26,384 nucleotides of DNA from an uncultured Oscillospiraceae bacterium (GCA_934597585.1 CAKTSA010000023.1:1-26384), one strand, 5' to 3'; positions 1-8,538 are shown, counted from the first letter of the stretch. The notes: generated from the sequence alone by a model not told the origin. Numbers and translations: made by a program.

Positions 1-933
1 CAGATCGAGTGTGTTGAGACACCTGGTGATGCTTCCTATGGCAAATATGTGATCGAACCCCTGGAGCGCGGCTACGGAACGACGTTGGGCAACGCACTGC
101 GCCGTATTATGCTTTCTTCTCTGCCCGGCACGGCGGCCACCAGCATCAAGATTGCCGGTGTGCAGCACGAGTTTTCCACCATCCCCGGTGTGAAAGAGGA
201 CGTGACAGAGATCGTATTGAACGTGAAGCAGCTGCTGACCAAGCTGCACTGCGAGGGTGCCAAGACCGTCTTTATCGAGGCAGTCGGCCCCTGCGTGGTG
301 ACGGCAGGCGATATCAAGAGCGACGGTGAGGTAGAGATCCTCAACCCCGAGCTTCAGATCGCCACTCTGGACGTTGGCGCCACCCTCAGCATGGAGATCA
401 GCCTGAGCCACGGCCGCGGCTATGTCTCTGCTGACAAGAACAAGGCCATGCGTCCCGCCGCCATCGGCGTAATCCCCATCGACTCCATTTATACCCCCGT
501 GTATAAGGTCAACTACACCGTGGAGAATACCCGCGTGGGCGCGTCCAGCGACTATGACAAGCTGACGCTGGAGGTGTGGACCGATTCCACCATCTCCGCC
601 CGCGACGCTGTCTCCCTGGGCGCCAAGATCCTGTGCGATCACTTCGCCCTGTTCACCGACCTGTCCGACGCTGTGGGCGACAAGTCCACCGTGGTGGAAA
701 AGGCCACCGATCAGCGCGACAAGGTGCTGGAGCTGACCATCGAGGAACTGGATCTGAGTGTCCGCAGCTTTAACTGCCTCAAGCGCGCCAATATCAACAC
801 CGTTGAGGACTTGATCTCCAAGACCGAGGACGAGATGATGAAGGTGCGCAATCTGGGACGCAAGTCCCTGGAGGAAGTCATCAACAAGCTGGCCATGATG
901 GGCCTGTCCCTGGCCAGCGAGGAAAACAACTAA
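1..933 (+). CDS. rpoA: RNA polymerase alpha subunit (5' end cut by window)
   Basis: This is the alpha subunit of RNA polymerase, which dimerises to nucleate assembly of the core enzyme and contacts promoter UP elements and activators. The frame is open from base 1 (reads QIECVET...), so the true start lies a few codons upstream of the window and 310 residues are visible. The N-terminal assembly domain shows the family block [18 protein letters not shown] in slightly altered form ([10 protein letters not shown], then [13 protein letters not shown]). The C-terminal domain shows the helix-hairpin-helix with [16 protein letters not shown] and [12 protein letters not shown]. It is followed after 25 bp by rplQ with a strong AAGGAGG ribosome site, the classical end of the alpha operon. 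Identification is certain. Confidence 0.98.
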   Translation, partial: QIECVETPGDASYGKYVIEPLERGYGTTLGNALRRIMLSSLPGTAATSIKIAGVQHEFSTIPGVKEDVTEIVLNVKQLLTKLHCEGAKTVFIEAVGPCVVTAGDIKSDGEVEILNPELQIATLDVGATLSMEISLSHGRGYVSADKNKAMRPAAIGVIPIDSIYTPVYKVNYTVENTRVGASSDYDKLTLEVWTDSTISARDAVSLGAKILCDHFALFTDLSDAVGDKSTVVEKATDQRDKVLELTIEELDLSVRSFNCLKRANINTVEDLISKTEDEMMKVRNLGRKSLEEVINKLAMMGLSLASEENN

Positions 934-958
934 CATCCTATCAAGGAGGAAACGTAAC

Positions 959-1303
959 ATGCCCGGAACTCGTAAGCTCGGTAAGACTACCGATCAGCGT
1001 ATGGCGATGCTCCGTCAGCAGGTCACCGATCTTCTGGACAACGGCCGCATGGAGACCACCATTACCCGTTGCAAGGAGATCAAGCCCTTGGCTGAAAAGA
1101 TGATTACCCTGGGCAAGAAGGGTGATCTGGCTGCCTATCGTCAGGCACTGAGCTTCATCACCAAAGAGGATGTTGCCAACAAGCTGTTCAAGGAGATCGC
1201 TCCTGAATATGCCGATCGCAACGGTGGTTATACCCGCATCATCCGCACCGGCGTTCGCCGCGGCGATGCTGCCGAGACCGCTATCATCGAGCTGGTGAAG
1301 TAA
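959..1303 (+). CDS. rplQ: 50S ribosomal protein L17
   Basis: This is large-subunit ribosomal protein L17, 114 residues, which is the normal size for the short bacterial form. The N-terminus [19 protein letters not shown] and the C-terminal [18 protein letters not shown] are diagnostic. The start is fixed by an AAGGAGG about ten bases upstream of ATG 959. It is the last gene of the ribosomal operon here, directly after rpoA, and is followed by a strong terminator, so it is presumably cotranscribed with rpoA. Confidence 0.98.
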   Translation: MPGTRKLGKTTDQRMAMLRQQVTDLLDNGRMETTITRCKEIKPLAEKMITLGKKGDLAAYRQALSFITKEDVANKLFKEIAPEYADRNGGYTRIIRTGVRRGDAAETAIIELVK

Positions 1304-1320
1304 GTCAATCTTCTCAATCA

Positions 1321-1367
1321 AAAAAGCCCTTTGCTATGGCTCAGCCGTCATAGCAAAGGGCTTTTTT
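1321..1367. terminator. bidirectional Rho-independent terminator after rplQ
   Basis: An 18-bp perfect stem pairs 1321-1338 (AAAAAGCCCTTTGCTATG) with 1349-1366 around a ten-base loop. It ends in T-runs on both strands. On the plus strand it closes the rpoA-rplQ transcript, and on the minus strand it can back up the clpC terminator. Confidence 0.9.
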
Positions 1368-1390
1368 ATGTCTGCGCAAGGGAGCGGGTA

Positions 1391-1423
1391 CAGAAAAAGG
1401 AGGAGGGGCGTGGGCCCCTCCTC
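1391..1423 (-). terminator. terminator of the ctsR-mcsA-clpC operon
   Basis: On the minus strand a 10-bp GC-rich stem (1414-1423 with 1400-1409, four-base loop) is followed by CTTTTTCTG. It lies just past the clpC stop codon at 1434. Confidence 0.8.
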
Positions 1424-1433
1424 TTTGGGAGAA

Positions 1434-3974
1434 TTATTCTGCCTTGTCATCGGCAGTTTCATCCTCTGCCGTCTGGGTCTCCTCGGCGATGGTCTCGGCC
1501 TCCGCCTCGGCGGCGGGGACCTTTTCCACCACTACCTTGCCGTCACGCAGCGTCACCTTGGCGGTGTCGCCGGACTTCAGGGTACCCTCCAGCATCTGCT
1601 CGGCCACGGCGTCCTCCACGGTGTTCTGGATGGAACGGCGCAGGGGACGGGCGCCATACTCGGCGTCAAAGCCGTCCTTGGCCAGAGCGGCCACGGCGTC
1701 CTCATCGGACTCCAGGGTGATGCCCTGCTGGGCCATGCGCTTGCCAGTAACAGCCAGCATACGGTGGGCGATCTTCACGATGTCCGCCTCCGTCAGCTGA
1801 CGGAAGACGATGGTCTCGTCGATACGGTTCAGGAACTCCGGCTTGAAGGTGCGCTTCAGCTCGGCCATGACGGCCTCCTTGATGCGGGCGAACCGGGCGG
1901 CCTCGTCAGCCTCGGCCTTCTCACTGCCGTCAAAGCCCAGGGGGGCATTCTCTGCGGCGGTGATGTTCTTGGCGCCCACGTTGGAGGTCATGACGATGAC
2001 GGTGTTCTTGAAGTCCACCCGGCGGCCCTGGGAGTCGGTGACGATGCCGTCCTCCAGGATCTGCAGCAGGATGTTCCACACGTCCTCGTGGGCCTTTTCG
2101 ATCTCATCGAACAGCACCACGGAATAGGGCTTGCGGCGGACCTTCTCGGTCAGCTGGCCGCCCTCCTCGTGGCCCACGTAGCCGGGAGGCGAGCCTACCA
2201 GACGGGACACGGTGTGGCGCTCCATATACTCGGACATGTCGATGCGGATCATGGCGTTCTCGTCGCCGAACATGGCCTCGGCCAGGGTCTTGCACAGCTC
2301 GGTCTTGCCCACGCCGGTGGGGCCCAGGAACAGGAAGGAGCCGATGGGCCGCTTGGGGTCCTTCAGCCCCACACGGCCACGGCGGATGGCCTTGGCCACG
2401 GCGGCCACAGCCTCGTCCTGGCCCACCACACGCTGGTGCAGGGTCTCCTCCAGCTTCAGCAGGCGCATGCTCTCGTCCTCCGTCAGGCGGGTGACGGGGA
2501 TGCCGGTCCAGCCGGCCACCACGTTGGCGATGTCGTCAGCGGTGACGGTGCCGCGGTTTTGGCTCAGCTTCCTGCGCCAGTTGTCCCGCTCGATCTCCAC
2601 CTGGTCGGTGTAGTTCTTCTCGATGTCCCGCAGCTGGGCGGCCTTTTCGTAGTCCTGAGCGGTGATGGCCTCGGACTTCTCCCGGCGCAGGGCGGCGATC
2701 TTTTCCTCCAGGGACTTCAGGTCGGGGGAGGCGCTCTCCGCCTTCATGCGAACCTGAGAGGCGGCCTCGTCCATCAGGTCGATGGCCTTGTCCGGCAGGA
2801 AGCGGTCGTTGATGTACCGGCGGGAGAGGGACACGGCGGCGTCCAGCGCCTCGTCGGTGATGGTCAGCTTGTGGTGTGCCTCGTACTTGTCCCGCAGGCC
2901 CTTCAGAATGGCCACGGTGTCCTCGGCGGAGGGCTCGCCCACGGTGACGGGCTGGAAGCGGCGCTCCAGGGCGGCGTCCTTTTCGATGTACTTGCGGTAC
3001 TCGTTGAGGGTAGTGGCGCCGATAACGCGGATCTCGCCGCGGCCCAGGGCGGGCTTGATGATGTTGGCGGCGTCCACGGCGCCCTCGGCGGAGCCTGCAC
3101 CCACGATGGTATGCAGCTCATCGATGAACAGGATCACGTTGCCGTCCTTCTTCACCTCGTCCAGGGCGTTCTTGATGCGCTCCTCGAACTCGCCGCGGTA
3201 CTTGGTGCCGGCCACCATGCCGCTCAGGTCCAGGCTCAGCAGCTTCTTGTTCAGCAGTTCCTCCGGCACGTCGGCGCTGGCGATGCGCTGGGCCAGACCC
3301 TCGGCGATGGCGGTCTTGCCCACGCCGGGCTCGCCGATCAGCACGGGGTTGTTCTTGGTGCGACGGGACAGGATCTGCACGGTGCGCTGGATCTCCTTAT
3401 CACGGCCGATGACGGGGTCCAGCTTGCCCTGACGGGCGGCCTCGGTCAGGTCGCGGGTGAACTCGGCCAGGGTCTTGCCGGTGTTCTTGTTCTCCTTGTT
3501 GGGCGTACTGCCGCCGCTGGTGACGGTGTGGGGGGAGTTCTCGCTGAGCTTCTGCTGCACGCTGGCATACATCTTCCGGGGATCTACGCCTACGGTGCGC
3601 AGGATGCGGACGGCCATGTTGCTGCCCTCACGCAGCAGGCCCATCAGCAGGTGCTCGGTGCCGATATAGCCGGCGCCCATCCGGTGGGATTCACCCACTG
3701 CCAACTCAATGACGCTCTTGGCGCGGGGCGTCAGGCCCTGGCTGGGGGCGTCGCCGGAGGTACCCTGGCCCACGCTGCGGCGCAGGATGCCGCTGACCAT
3801 CTCATCGGTGAGGCCGTACTCCGTCAGCACACGGTGGGCAATGCCCTCCTCCTCACGCAGCAGGCCCAGCAGCAGGTGCTCGCAGCCTACGTAGTCATGG
3901 CCCATCTCCTGGGCGGCCTCCTGGGCCAGACGCAGGGATTCCTCGGCACGGGGGGTAAATTTATTCTCATTCAT
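1434..3974 (-). CDS. clpC: ATP-dependent Clp protease ATPase subunit ClpC
   Basis: This is an AAA+ unfoldase that delivers substrates to ClpP and controls protein quality and regulated proteolysis in the cytoplasm. It has 846 residues, slightly longer than the usual ~810. The order is: two N-terminal Clp repeats (about 1-145), NBD1 with Walker A GEPGVGKT (214-221) and Walker B ILFIDE (281-286), a middle region with a UVR-like segment (about 430-460, [17 protein letters not shown]), NBD2 with Walker A GPTGVGKT (551-558) and Walker B VLFDE, and the ClpB D2-small domain (GARPLRR). The extra length is an acidic, Ala/Glu-rich C-terminal tail of about 27 residues (from 820). ATG 3974 is preceded by AAAAAGGATG. 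It is the last gene of the ctsR operon, 38 bp after mcsA, and so is presumably controlled by the CtsR boxes at 4942-5021. Confidence 0.97.
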   Translation of the reverse strand: MNENKFTPRAEESLRLAQEAAQEMGHDYVGCEHLLLGLLREEEGIAHRVLTEYGLTDEMVSGILRRSVGQGTSGDAPSQGLTPRAKSVIELAVGESHRMGAGYIGTEHLLMGLLREGSNMAVRILRTVGVDPRKMYASVQQKLSENSPHTVTSGGSTPNKENKNTGKTLAEFTRDLTEAARQGKLDPVIGRDKEIQRTVQILSRRTKNNPVLIGEPGVGKTAIAEGLAQRIASADVPEELLNKKLLSLDLSGMVAGTKYRGEFEERIKNALDEVKKDGNVILFIDELHTIVGAGSAEGAVDAANIIKPALGRGEIRVIGATTLNEYRKYIEKDAALERRFQPVTVGEPSAEDTVAILKGLRDKYEAHHKLTITDEALDAAVSLSRRYINDRFLPDKAIDLMDEAASQVRMKAESASPDLKSLEEKIAALRREKSEAITAQDYEKAAQLRDIEKNYTDQVEIERDNWRRKLSQNRGTVTADDIANVVAGWTGIPVTRLTEDESMRLLKLEETLHQRVVGQDEAVAAVAKAIRRGRVGLKDPKRPIGSFLFLGPTGVGKTELCKTLAEAMFGDENAMIRIDMSEYMERHTVSRLVGSPPGYVGHEEGGQLTEKVRRKPYSVVLFDEIEKAHEDVWNILLQILEDGIVTDSQGRRVDFKNTVIVMTSNVGAKNITAAENAPLGFDGSEKAEADEAARFARIKEAVMAELKRTFKPEFLNRIDETIVFRQLTEADIVKIAHRMLAVTGKRMAQQGITLESDEDAVAALAKDGFDAEYGARPLRRSIQNTVEDAVAEQMLEGTLKSGDTAKVTLRDGKVVVEKVPAAEAEAETIAEETQTAEDETADDKAE

Positions 3975-4012
3975 ATATGGTCACATCCTTTTTGTTCGTT
4001 TCTTGGGGTGCC

Positions 4013-4444
4013 TTACGCGGAGAGCTTCTTCAGCTCATCCCGCAGGCGGGCGGCTTCCTCGTAGTTCTCGCTGTCCACGGCGGACTTCAGCTGGTTCTCC
4101 AGGGCGTTGCGTTCACGCTCCTTCTGGAGTTGTACCGCCTCGTCCCGGCCCACCAGACCGGCGGGGGTGTCGGGGCTGTCGGGGATACCGGCAGCGGCCC
4201 GGGCGGCCTCCTCCAGCGGGGCGGGGAACTCGGTCATGCGGTTGGACAGCATGCCGAAGTCCTCCAGCAGCGAGAAGGGATCGAAAAAGCTGCGGCGGAA
4301 GGAACGGAAGCTGTCGCTCATCCCTCTGGTATAGCCCAGCTCCGCCGCGCAGTCGGGGCACAGGTGGACCTGTGTCACCCGGCCGTTGATGTTGCTCTGG
4401 TAATAGAAAGTGGCTTCTCTCTGGCCACAGCGTTCGCATTTCAT
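4013..4444 (-). CDS. mcsA: McsA-like UvrB/UvrC-motif zinc protein
   Basis: This 143-residue protein has an N-terminal zinc-binding module (CERC at residues 3-6 and CPDC around 29-32) and a C-terminal UVR motif (about 107-140, KSAVDSENYEEAARLRDELKKL). In Bacillus McsA activates the arginine kinase McsB and modulates CtsR and ClpC. Here it lies between ctsR (24 bp away) and clpC (38 bp away), with AGGAGG before ATG 4444. There is no mcsB in the operon, so the kinase-activator role cannot be assumed. A direct adaptor role towards CtsR or ClpC is an inference. Only two CxxC pairs are visible, fewer than the four usually described for Bacillus McsA. Confidence 0.9.
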   Translation of the reverse strand: MKCERCGQREATFYYQSNINGRVTQVHLCPDCAAELGYTRGMSDSFRSFRRSFFDPFSLLEDFGMLSNRMTEFPAPLEEAARAAAGIPDSPDTPAGLVGRDEAVQLQKERERNALENQLKSAVDSENYEEAARLRDELKKLSA

Positions 4445-4468
4445 ATAGCATAACCTCCTTTAAGGAAA

Positions 4469-4918
4469 TCAAACCAATTGGATCAGGACCTGCTTGAAGA
4501 TATCGCTGCGCAGCATGTCGCGGCAGCTCTTGTCCACCCGGTGCAGGGCCCGGTCGCCGGTGCCGGCCAGCAGGGAGCGGCCCGCCTCGGCGGAGATGGC
4601 CTCGCTGTCCACCAGGTTCTGGATGATGGCCCGGGCGCTGGCGGCGTCCAGCTCATCGCCGATGGAGTTGATGACATGCATCAGCAGCGTCTTGCGGTCG
4701 GTCCGCACACGGGTGATGCGGATGTAGCCGTTGCCACCCCGGCGGGACTCCACAATGTAGCCGTGTTCCGGGGAGAAGCGGGTGGACATGACGTAGTTGA
4801 TCTGGCTGGGCACACAGTTGAACCGCTGGGCCAGGTCGCTGCGCTGCAGCTCCACCACGCCGTCCGTCTCCTCCAGTGCCGATTGGATGAAGCTGGCGAT
4901 CACATCCGAAATACCCAT
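4469..4918 (-). CDS. ctsR: class III stress gene repressor CtsR
   Basis: CtsR is a winged-helix repressor of clp genes that releases DNA on heat or protein stress. The protein starts MGISDVIASFIQ, has the DNA-binding core ELQRSDLAQRFNCVPSQINYVMSTRF, and carries the glycine-rich wing RRGGNGYIRI that acts as the thermosensor in the family. The C-terminal helical domain follows (SARAIIQNLV...). At 149 residues it has normal length. ATG 4918 was chosen over upstream in-frame codons because an AAGGAGG lies eight bases before it and the family N-terminus begins here. It is the first gene of ctsR-mcsA-clpC and is predicted to be autoregulated through the two operators at 4942-4958 and 5004-5021. Confidence 0.96.
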   Translation of the reverse strand: MGISDVIASFIQSALEETDGVVELQRSDLAQRFNCVPSQINYVMSTRFSPEHGYIVESRRGGNGYIRITRVRTDRKTLLMHVINSIGDELDAASARAIIQNLVDSEAISAEAGRSLLAGTGDRALHRVDKSCRDMLRSDIFKQVLIQLV

Positions 4919-4941
4919 ATACAGGACCTCCTTGTTTTGAC

Positions 4942-4958
4942 TTTGCCTTTCTTTGACC
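4942..4958 (-). promoter_or_regulatory. CtsR operator, proximal (one mismatch)
   Basis: The plus strand reads TTTGCCTTTCTTTGACC, the reverse complement of a tandem heptad close to the CtsR consensus RGTCAAA-NAN-RGTCAAA. One heptad has a C for A change. It lies just downstream of the -10, between the promoter and the ctsR ribosome site. Confidence 0.75.
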
Positions 4959-4967
4959 TTTGAACGT

Positions 4968-4996
4968 ATGATACACCTGCCTGCCCACAATGTCAA
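4968..4996 (-). promoter_or_regulatory. SigA-type promoter of ctsR operon
   Basis: On the minus strand, a perfect -35 TTGACA (4991-4996) is separated by exactly 17 bp from TATCAT (4968-4973). It is sandwiched between two CtsR boxes, the geometry expected for repression by steric occlusion. Confidence 0.85.
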
Positions 4997-5003
4997 TAGG
5001 AAA

Positions 5004-5021
5004 ATTTGACTTTCTTTGACG
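5004..5021 (-). promoter_or_regulatory. CtsR operator, distal
   Basis: The plus strand reads TTTGACTTTCTTTGAC (5005-5020), so the minus strand gives GTCAAAGAAAGTCAAA, a nearly perfect tandem heptad for CtsR. It sits just upstream of the -35 element. Confidence 0.88.
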
Positions 5022-5133
5022 TTTTCTGTAAACAATCTATGAACAGCCCAGCGCAACTTCAGGTTGCGGGAAAAAATGGAAGAAATGCGGAAAAGCAACC
5101 TGAAATTGCTGTACAAGAGTAGGCGGGGTAGGG

Positions 5134-5139
5134 TATAAT
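5134..5139 (+). promoter_or_regulatory. probable -10 element for the 5182 gene
   Basis: A perfect TATAAT lies 43 bp before the start codon at 5182. At 17 bp spacing the -35 would be GTACAA, which is weak, so only the -10 is convincing. Confidence 0.5.
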
Positions 5140-5181
5140 GAAAACAGAATAAGAGATGTGCTGTGGAGAAAGGAGACGCCT

Positions 5182-5667
5182 ATGAAAACCAGAACCGCCC
5201 TGTGCCTGACGATTCTGGTGATGCTGCTGTGCGCCGTGAATATGATCATGGTCTGGCAGCTGACCCACGTGAAGGAGAGCCGCACTGTGGAGCTGTCCGC
5301 CGCGGTGACAAGGGTGGACAGCGAGAACGCCCTGGTCTATGTGACGCCCGGCGGCACGCTGTATCTGCCGGATGTGCTGAAAGACGACCTGCCCCAGTCG
5401 GTCCTGGAGCCCCTGGTGGGCCAGCAGGTACGCTTCCGCATGAAGGAGAGCGCCGCCCAGTTCTATCGCCAGGAGCAGTACGGCGATATTGTGGCGCTGG
5501 GCACCGACCAGCAGGAGGTCTTCACCTTGGACGACTACAACCGCGCCATGCAGGCGGATAACGCCCAGGGCTGGCCGGTGTGGCTGATGATCGAGGGCGG
5601 ATTGCTGGTGCTGGCGATTTATTTTGTGTGGAAGATGTGGAAAGAGAAGGCAGCGCATGAGGGATAA
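5182..5667 (+). CDS. two-membrane-segment protein of unknown function
   Basis: I do not recognise this 161-residue protein. It begins with a signal-anchor-like helix (residues about 5-24, ALCLTILVMLLCAVNMIMV). An extracytoplasmic domain of about 105 residues follows, rich in beta-like segments (VTRVDSENALVYVTPGGTLY). A second membrane helix (about 130-150, LLVLAIYFVWKMW) and a short basic tail complete it. The start ATG 5182 follows AAAGGAG at seven bases. It is divergent from ctsR and has its own -10 element. It stands alone, with a repeat-filled spacer downstream. The domain contains no catalytic motif that I can see. Confidence 0.8.
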   Translation: MKTRTALCLTILVMLLCAVNMIMVWQLTHVKESRTVELSAAVTRVDSENALVYVTPGGTLYLPDVLKDDLPQSVLEPLVGQQVRFRMKESAAQFYRQEQYGDIVALGTDQQEVFTLDDYNRAMQADNAQGWPVWLMIEGGLLVLAIYFVWKMWKEKAAHEG

Positions 5668-5682
5668 TTCTATATAGAGTTT

Positions 5683-6084
5683 CGTGCTTCCGAGCACGAC
5701 CTACTTTTGCCAATAGCGGCAAAAGTAGGCAAAAGCGCCACTTAAACCTGCGGTTTAAGAATCCGCCCGCGCTATGCTGTGCTTTTAATTTGGTGCCTTA
5801 TACCACGCGTTTACAGGACTTGGTTGATTTCGTTGCGTATGACGAATTGACATCCGTTCTGCGCCGCTGCCGCTGACGTTATCAACGGTAGGACTATGAG
5901 AGTTGTTCGGCGTAGGGATTAGCGGCAGCGACACTGGAGCAGAGACGATCCTTTTCACAAAAGCTTGCGTGAACGTGCGGTGGGCACATACAGTCTAGCA
6001 CAGTGCATAGCGCGCAAGGAAGTGAAGAAACCATTGGTTTCTTCCGGCTCTTTTGGCTACTTTTCCAGCTGTTGGGAAAAGTAG
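5683..6084 (+). repeat. dispersed structured repeat, copy A (plus orientation)
   Basis: The 481-bp spacer 5668-6148 has no credible gene. It holds a chain of palindromes around a conserved core. A small hairpin (5683-5698) comes first, then CTACTTTTGCC (5701-5711) with its complement (5718-5728), then CTTAAACC/GGTTTAAG (5741-5759). The core runs about 5783-5955 and includes CCTTATACCACGCGTT, ATTTCGTTGCGTATGAC, GCCGCTGCCGCTGA and GAGACGATCCTTTT. A stem GAAGAAACC/GGTTTCTTC (6024-6044) and a terminal hairpin (about 6056-6085) close it. The first and last hairpins are inverted versions of each other, like terminal inverted repeats. The core reappears, reverse complemented, at 8005-8359. A further hairpin CGTCCC/GGGACG lies at 6101-6117. 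Confidence 0.85.
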
Positions 6085-6148
6085 CCCGCCGGAGGCCGCC
6101 CCGTCCCCGCAGGGACGAAATTTCCCCCATCATCGAAAGGAGACCCCT

Positions 6149-7939
6149 ATGAACACCAACTGGAACGACCCCAATTTTCAGGGCTTCAAGGGCCAGAACC
6201 CCTTCCGCCGGGAGGGCCATACCCCCAAACCCCGCAAGGCCATCGGCACGCCCTTTGGCCGCACGATGCTGAACCTGGCGGTGACGCTTTTATTCGCGGC
6301 GGTATATTTCTACATCGCCCTGCCGCCCATCAATGTGAAGGCGCCGGAATTCTACGTATTCGCATTGCTGGTGTGCGGCGTGTACGGGCTGTGCGCCATC
6401 CTGACCTCTGGCTTTCAGGGGGACGGGGCCAAGGGCTACTTCAGTTTTCTGAAAAAGCAGTGCCTGATCCCCCTGGCGGCGGCCGTTTTGCTGGTGGCCA
6501 CGGCGCTGGTGGGCAGCGCCCTGGGCTGGCAGGTATTCCGCGCCAATAGCTACCGGGATCTGCTGACGGTGGAGACCGGCGACTTTGCCGCCGAGGTGGA
6601 GGAGATCTCCTTTGACCAGATCCCCATGCTGGACCGTGACTCCGCCGCCAAGCTGGGCAACCGCAAGCTGGGTGAGCTGGCGGACATGGTGTCCCAGTTC
6701 GAGGTGGCCGACAACTACACCCAGATCAACTATAAGGGCCGCCCCGTCCGGGTCACCACCCTGCAGTACGGCGACTGGATCAAGTGGCTGAATAACCGCA
6801 AGGCCGGTCTGCCCGCCTATCTCATCATCGACATGGTGACCCAGAATGTGGAGGTGGTGCGCCTTCAGGAGGGCATCCGCTATACCCCCGCCGAGCATTT
6901 CAGCCGCAACCTGAACCGCTATCTCCGCTTCCGCTATCCCACCTATCTCTTTGACCAGCCCGCCTTCGAGATCGACGAGGAGGGCCGCCCCTGGTGGGTC
7001 TGCCCCCGCATCGACCGCACCATCGGCCTGTTCGGCGGCACAGACATCACCGGTGCGGTGCTGGTGAATGCCGTCACCGGCGAGACGGAGTACCACGACG
7101 TGGCGGACATCCCCGCCTGGGTGGATCACGTCTATACCGCCGAGCTGATCATCCAGCAGTACGACTATCACGGCACGTATATCAACGGCTTCTGGAACTC
7201 CCTGTTCGGCCAGCGTGAGGTGACCGTCACCACCGAGGGATATAATTACATCGCCATCGGCGACGATGTGTATATGTACACCGGCGTCACCTCCGTGGTG
7301 TCTGACGAGTCCAACGTGGGCTTCATCCTGTCCAACCAGCGGACCAAGGAGACCCGGTTCTATGCCGTGGCCGGCGCGGAGGAGTACTCCGCCATGGACA
7401 GCGCCCAGGGCCAGGTCCAGCAGATGAAGTACACCGCCACCTTCCCGCTGCTGCTGAACGTGGCGGAGCAGCCCACCTATTTCATGGCGCTGAAGGACGC
7501 GGCGGGGCTGGTGAAGATGTACGCAATGGTCAACGTCAGCCAGTATCAGATCGTGGCCACCGGCGCCACCGTGGCGGAGTGCGAGACCAATTACCGCCAG
7601 ATGCTGCTGAATGCCAGCCTTATCCAGCCGGAGGACAGCGCCCTGCCGGAGGATCAGATGGCGCTGACTGACGCCCACACCGGTGCCGTCACCGACATCC
7701 GCAGCGCCGTCATGGACGGCAACACCTGGTACTATCTGCGCATCGACGGCGTGTGGTACAGCGGAAAGGCCGCGGACACGCCGGAGCTGATCCTGCTGAA
7801 CGTAGGCGACGTGGTGACCGTCCGCTGCTACGCGGCGGCAGGTGGGATCGCCCAGCCGCTCTACAGCATCGAATCCAGCGTGGATCAGTTCTCCCCTGCG
7901 CAGGATGGCGTGGAGGATACAGCGGAGGATGCAGCGTAA
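6149..7939 (+). CDS. large membrane protein with extracytoplasmic domain, function unknown
   Basis: I do not recognise a family with confidence. This 596-residue protein has a short polar N-terminus, then three predicted membrane helices at about 40-58 (LNLAVTLLFAAVYFYIALP), 67-86 (FYVFALLVCGVYGLCAIL) and 106-126 (IPLAAAVLLVATALVGSAL). About 470 residues of probably extracytoplasmic sequence follow, with many aromatic beta-type stretches (WWVCPRIDRTIGLFGG, GYNYIAIGDDVYMYTGV). Its end is acidic. ATG 6149 was chosen because GAAAGGAG precedes it and the upstream frame is repeat-derived. It has its own terminator and is enclosed between the two oppositely oriented repeat copies. No catalytic signature is evident. 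Confidence 0.85.
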   Translation: MNTNWNDPNFQGFKGQNPFRREGHTPKPRKAIGTPFGRTMLNLAVTLLFAAVYFYIALPPINVKAPEFYVFALLVCGVYGLCAILTSGFQGDGAKGYFSFLKKQCLIPLAAAVLLVATALVGSALGWQVFRANSYRDLLTVETGDFAAEVEEISFDQIPMLDRDSAAKLGNRKLGELADMVSQFEVADNYTQINYKGRPVRVTTLQYGDWIKWLNNRKAGLPAYLIIDMVTQNVEVVRLQEGIRYTPAEHFSRNLNRYLRFRYPTYLFDQPAFEIDEEGRPWWVCPRIDRTIGLFGGTDITGAVLVNAVTGETEYHDVADIPAWVDHVYTAELIIQQYDYHGTYINGFWNSLFGQREVTVTTEGYNYIAIGDDVYMYTGVTSVVSDESNVGFILSNQRTKETRFYAVAGAEEYSAMDSAQGQVQQMKYTATFPLLLNVAEQPTYFMALKDAAGLVKMYAMVNVSQYQIVATGATVAECETNYRQMLLNASLIQPEDSALPEDQMALTDAHTGAVTDIRSAVMDGNTWYYLRIDGVWYSGKAADTPELILLNVGDVVTVRCYAAAGGIAQPLYSIESSVDQFSPAQDGVEDTAEDAA

Positions 7940-7945
7940 ATAAAG

Positions 7946-7973
7946 AAAACCGGACCCGATGGGTCCGGTTTTT
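7946..7973 (+). terminator. terminator after the 6149 gene
   Basis: AAACCGGACCC (7947-7957) pairs with GGGTCCGGTTT (7961-7971) over a three-base loop and runs into TTTTT. It starts seven bases after the stop codon. Confidence 0.92.
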
Positions 7974-8004
7974 GGTATTGGGGTGTTTCGCGCCCCGGCG
8001 CGAC

Positions 8005-8511
8005 CTACTTTTGTCAACAGTGACAAAAGTAGGCAAAAGCACCGGAAGGAACCTCCGGTTCCTTCACCTCCCGGCGCGCTATGCGTTGTGCGGAGGTAGG
8101 AGTGCATACCTCACGTTTGCGTAAGTATTTTCTTTTCGTTTCATTAAAAGGATCGTCTCAGCTCCGGCGCCGTTGCCGCTGATACCTACGCCGGACAACG
8201 CTGTTGACTCTACCGTTGATAATATCAGCGGCAGCGGCGCAAGAAGAAAGTCGATATGTCATACGCAACGAAATTAGCCGTGTTCTGCGAACGCGTGGTA
8301 TAAGGCCGTAAATTCGTAATCGGAACAGCGTGCGCGGATTCTTAAACCGCAGGTTTAAGCAGCATTTTGGGGGGAGCGATCCGAGCGCCGCCGGTGGCGG
8401 ATACAGCGAGGTGAGCGAGTGGCAGCGGTCAAAATTTCAAGCGCCCGCCGTAAGGCAACGCAGAAATTTTGGGCACCGCAACAGGCAATTGCCGCCACGG
8501 GCAAAAGTACC
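8005..8511 (-). repeat. dispersed structured repeat, copy B (inverted relative to copy A)
   Basis: The 599-bp spacer 7940-8538 has no credible gene beyond the terminator. Read on the minus strand, 8359-8005 follows copy A block by block: CTTAAACCTGCGGTTTAAG, CCTTATACCACGCGTT, ATTTCGTTGCGTATGAC, GCGCCGCTGCCGCTGA, TATCAACGGTAG, GTTGTCCGGCGTAGG and GAGACGATCCTTTT. The stem GAAGGAACC/GGTTCCTTC and the hairpin CTACTTTTGTC/GACAAAAGTAG come last. Between 8360 and about 8490 this copy has ~130 bp not present in A. A partial terminal motif (TACTTTTGCC, about 8500-8509) then follows, and next a CGTCCCC/GGGGACG hairpin (8513-8528). Stem differences from copy A are paired, so structure is retained. Confidence 0.85.
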
Positions 8512-8538
8512 TCGTCCCCGAGGGGACGAAATTCCCTT

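Noticed and set aside
1368..4064. An 898-residue plus-strand open frame opposite clpC
   Set aside because: It is the antisense shadow of clpC. It is rich in Gly, Leu, His and Gln as expected from complementing high-GC codons, has no ribosome site, and clpC on the other strand is unmistakable.
6290..8107. A 605-residue minus-strand frame
   Set aside because: It is antisense to the membrane-protein gene and runs into the repeat. It has no recognisable domain.
5668..8538. CRISPR array as the explanation of the repeated blocks
   Set aside because: The repeats are two long inverted copies with palindromes, not short direct repeats with regular spacers, and no cas gene is present.
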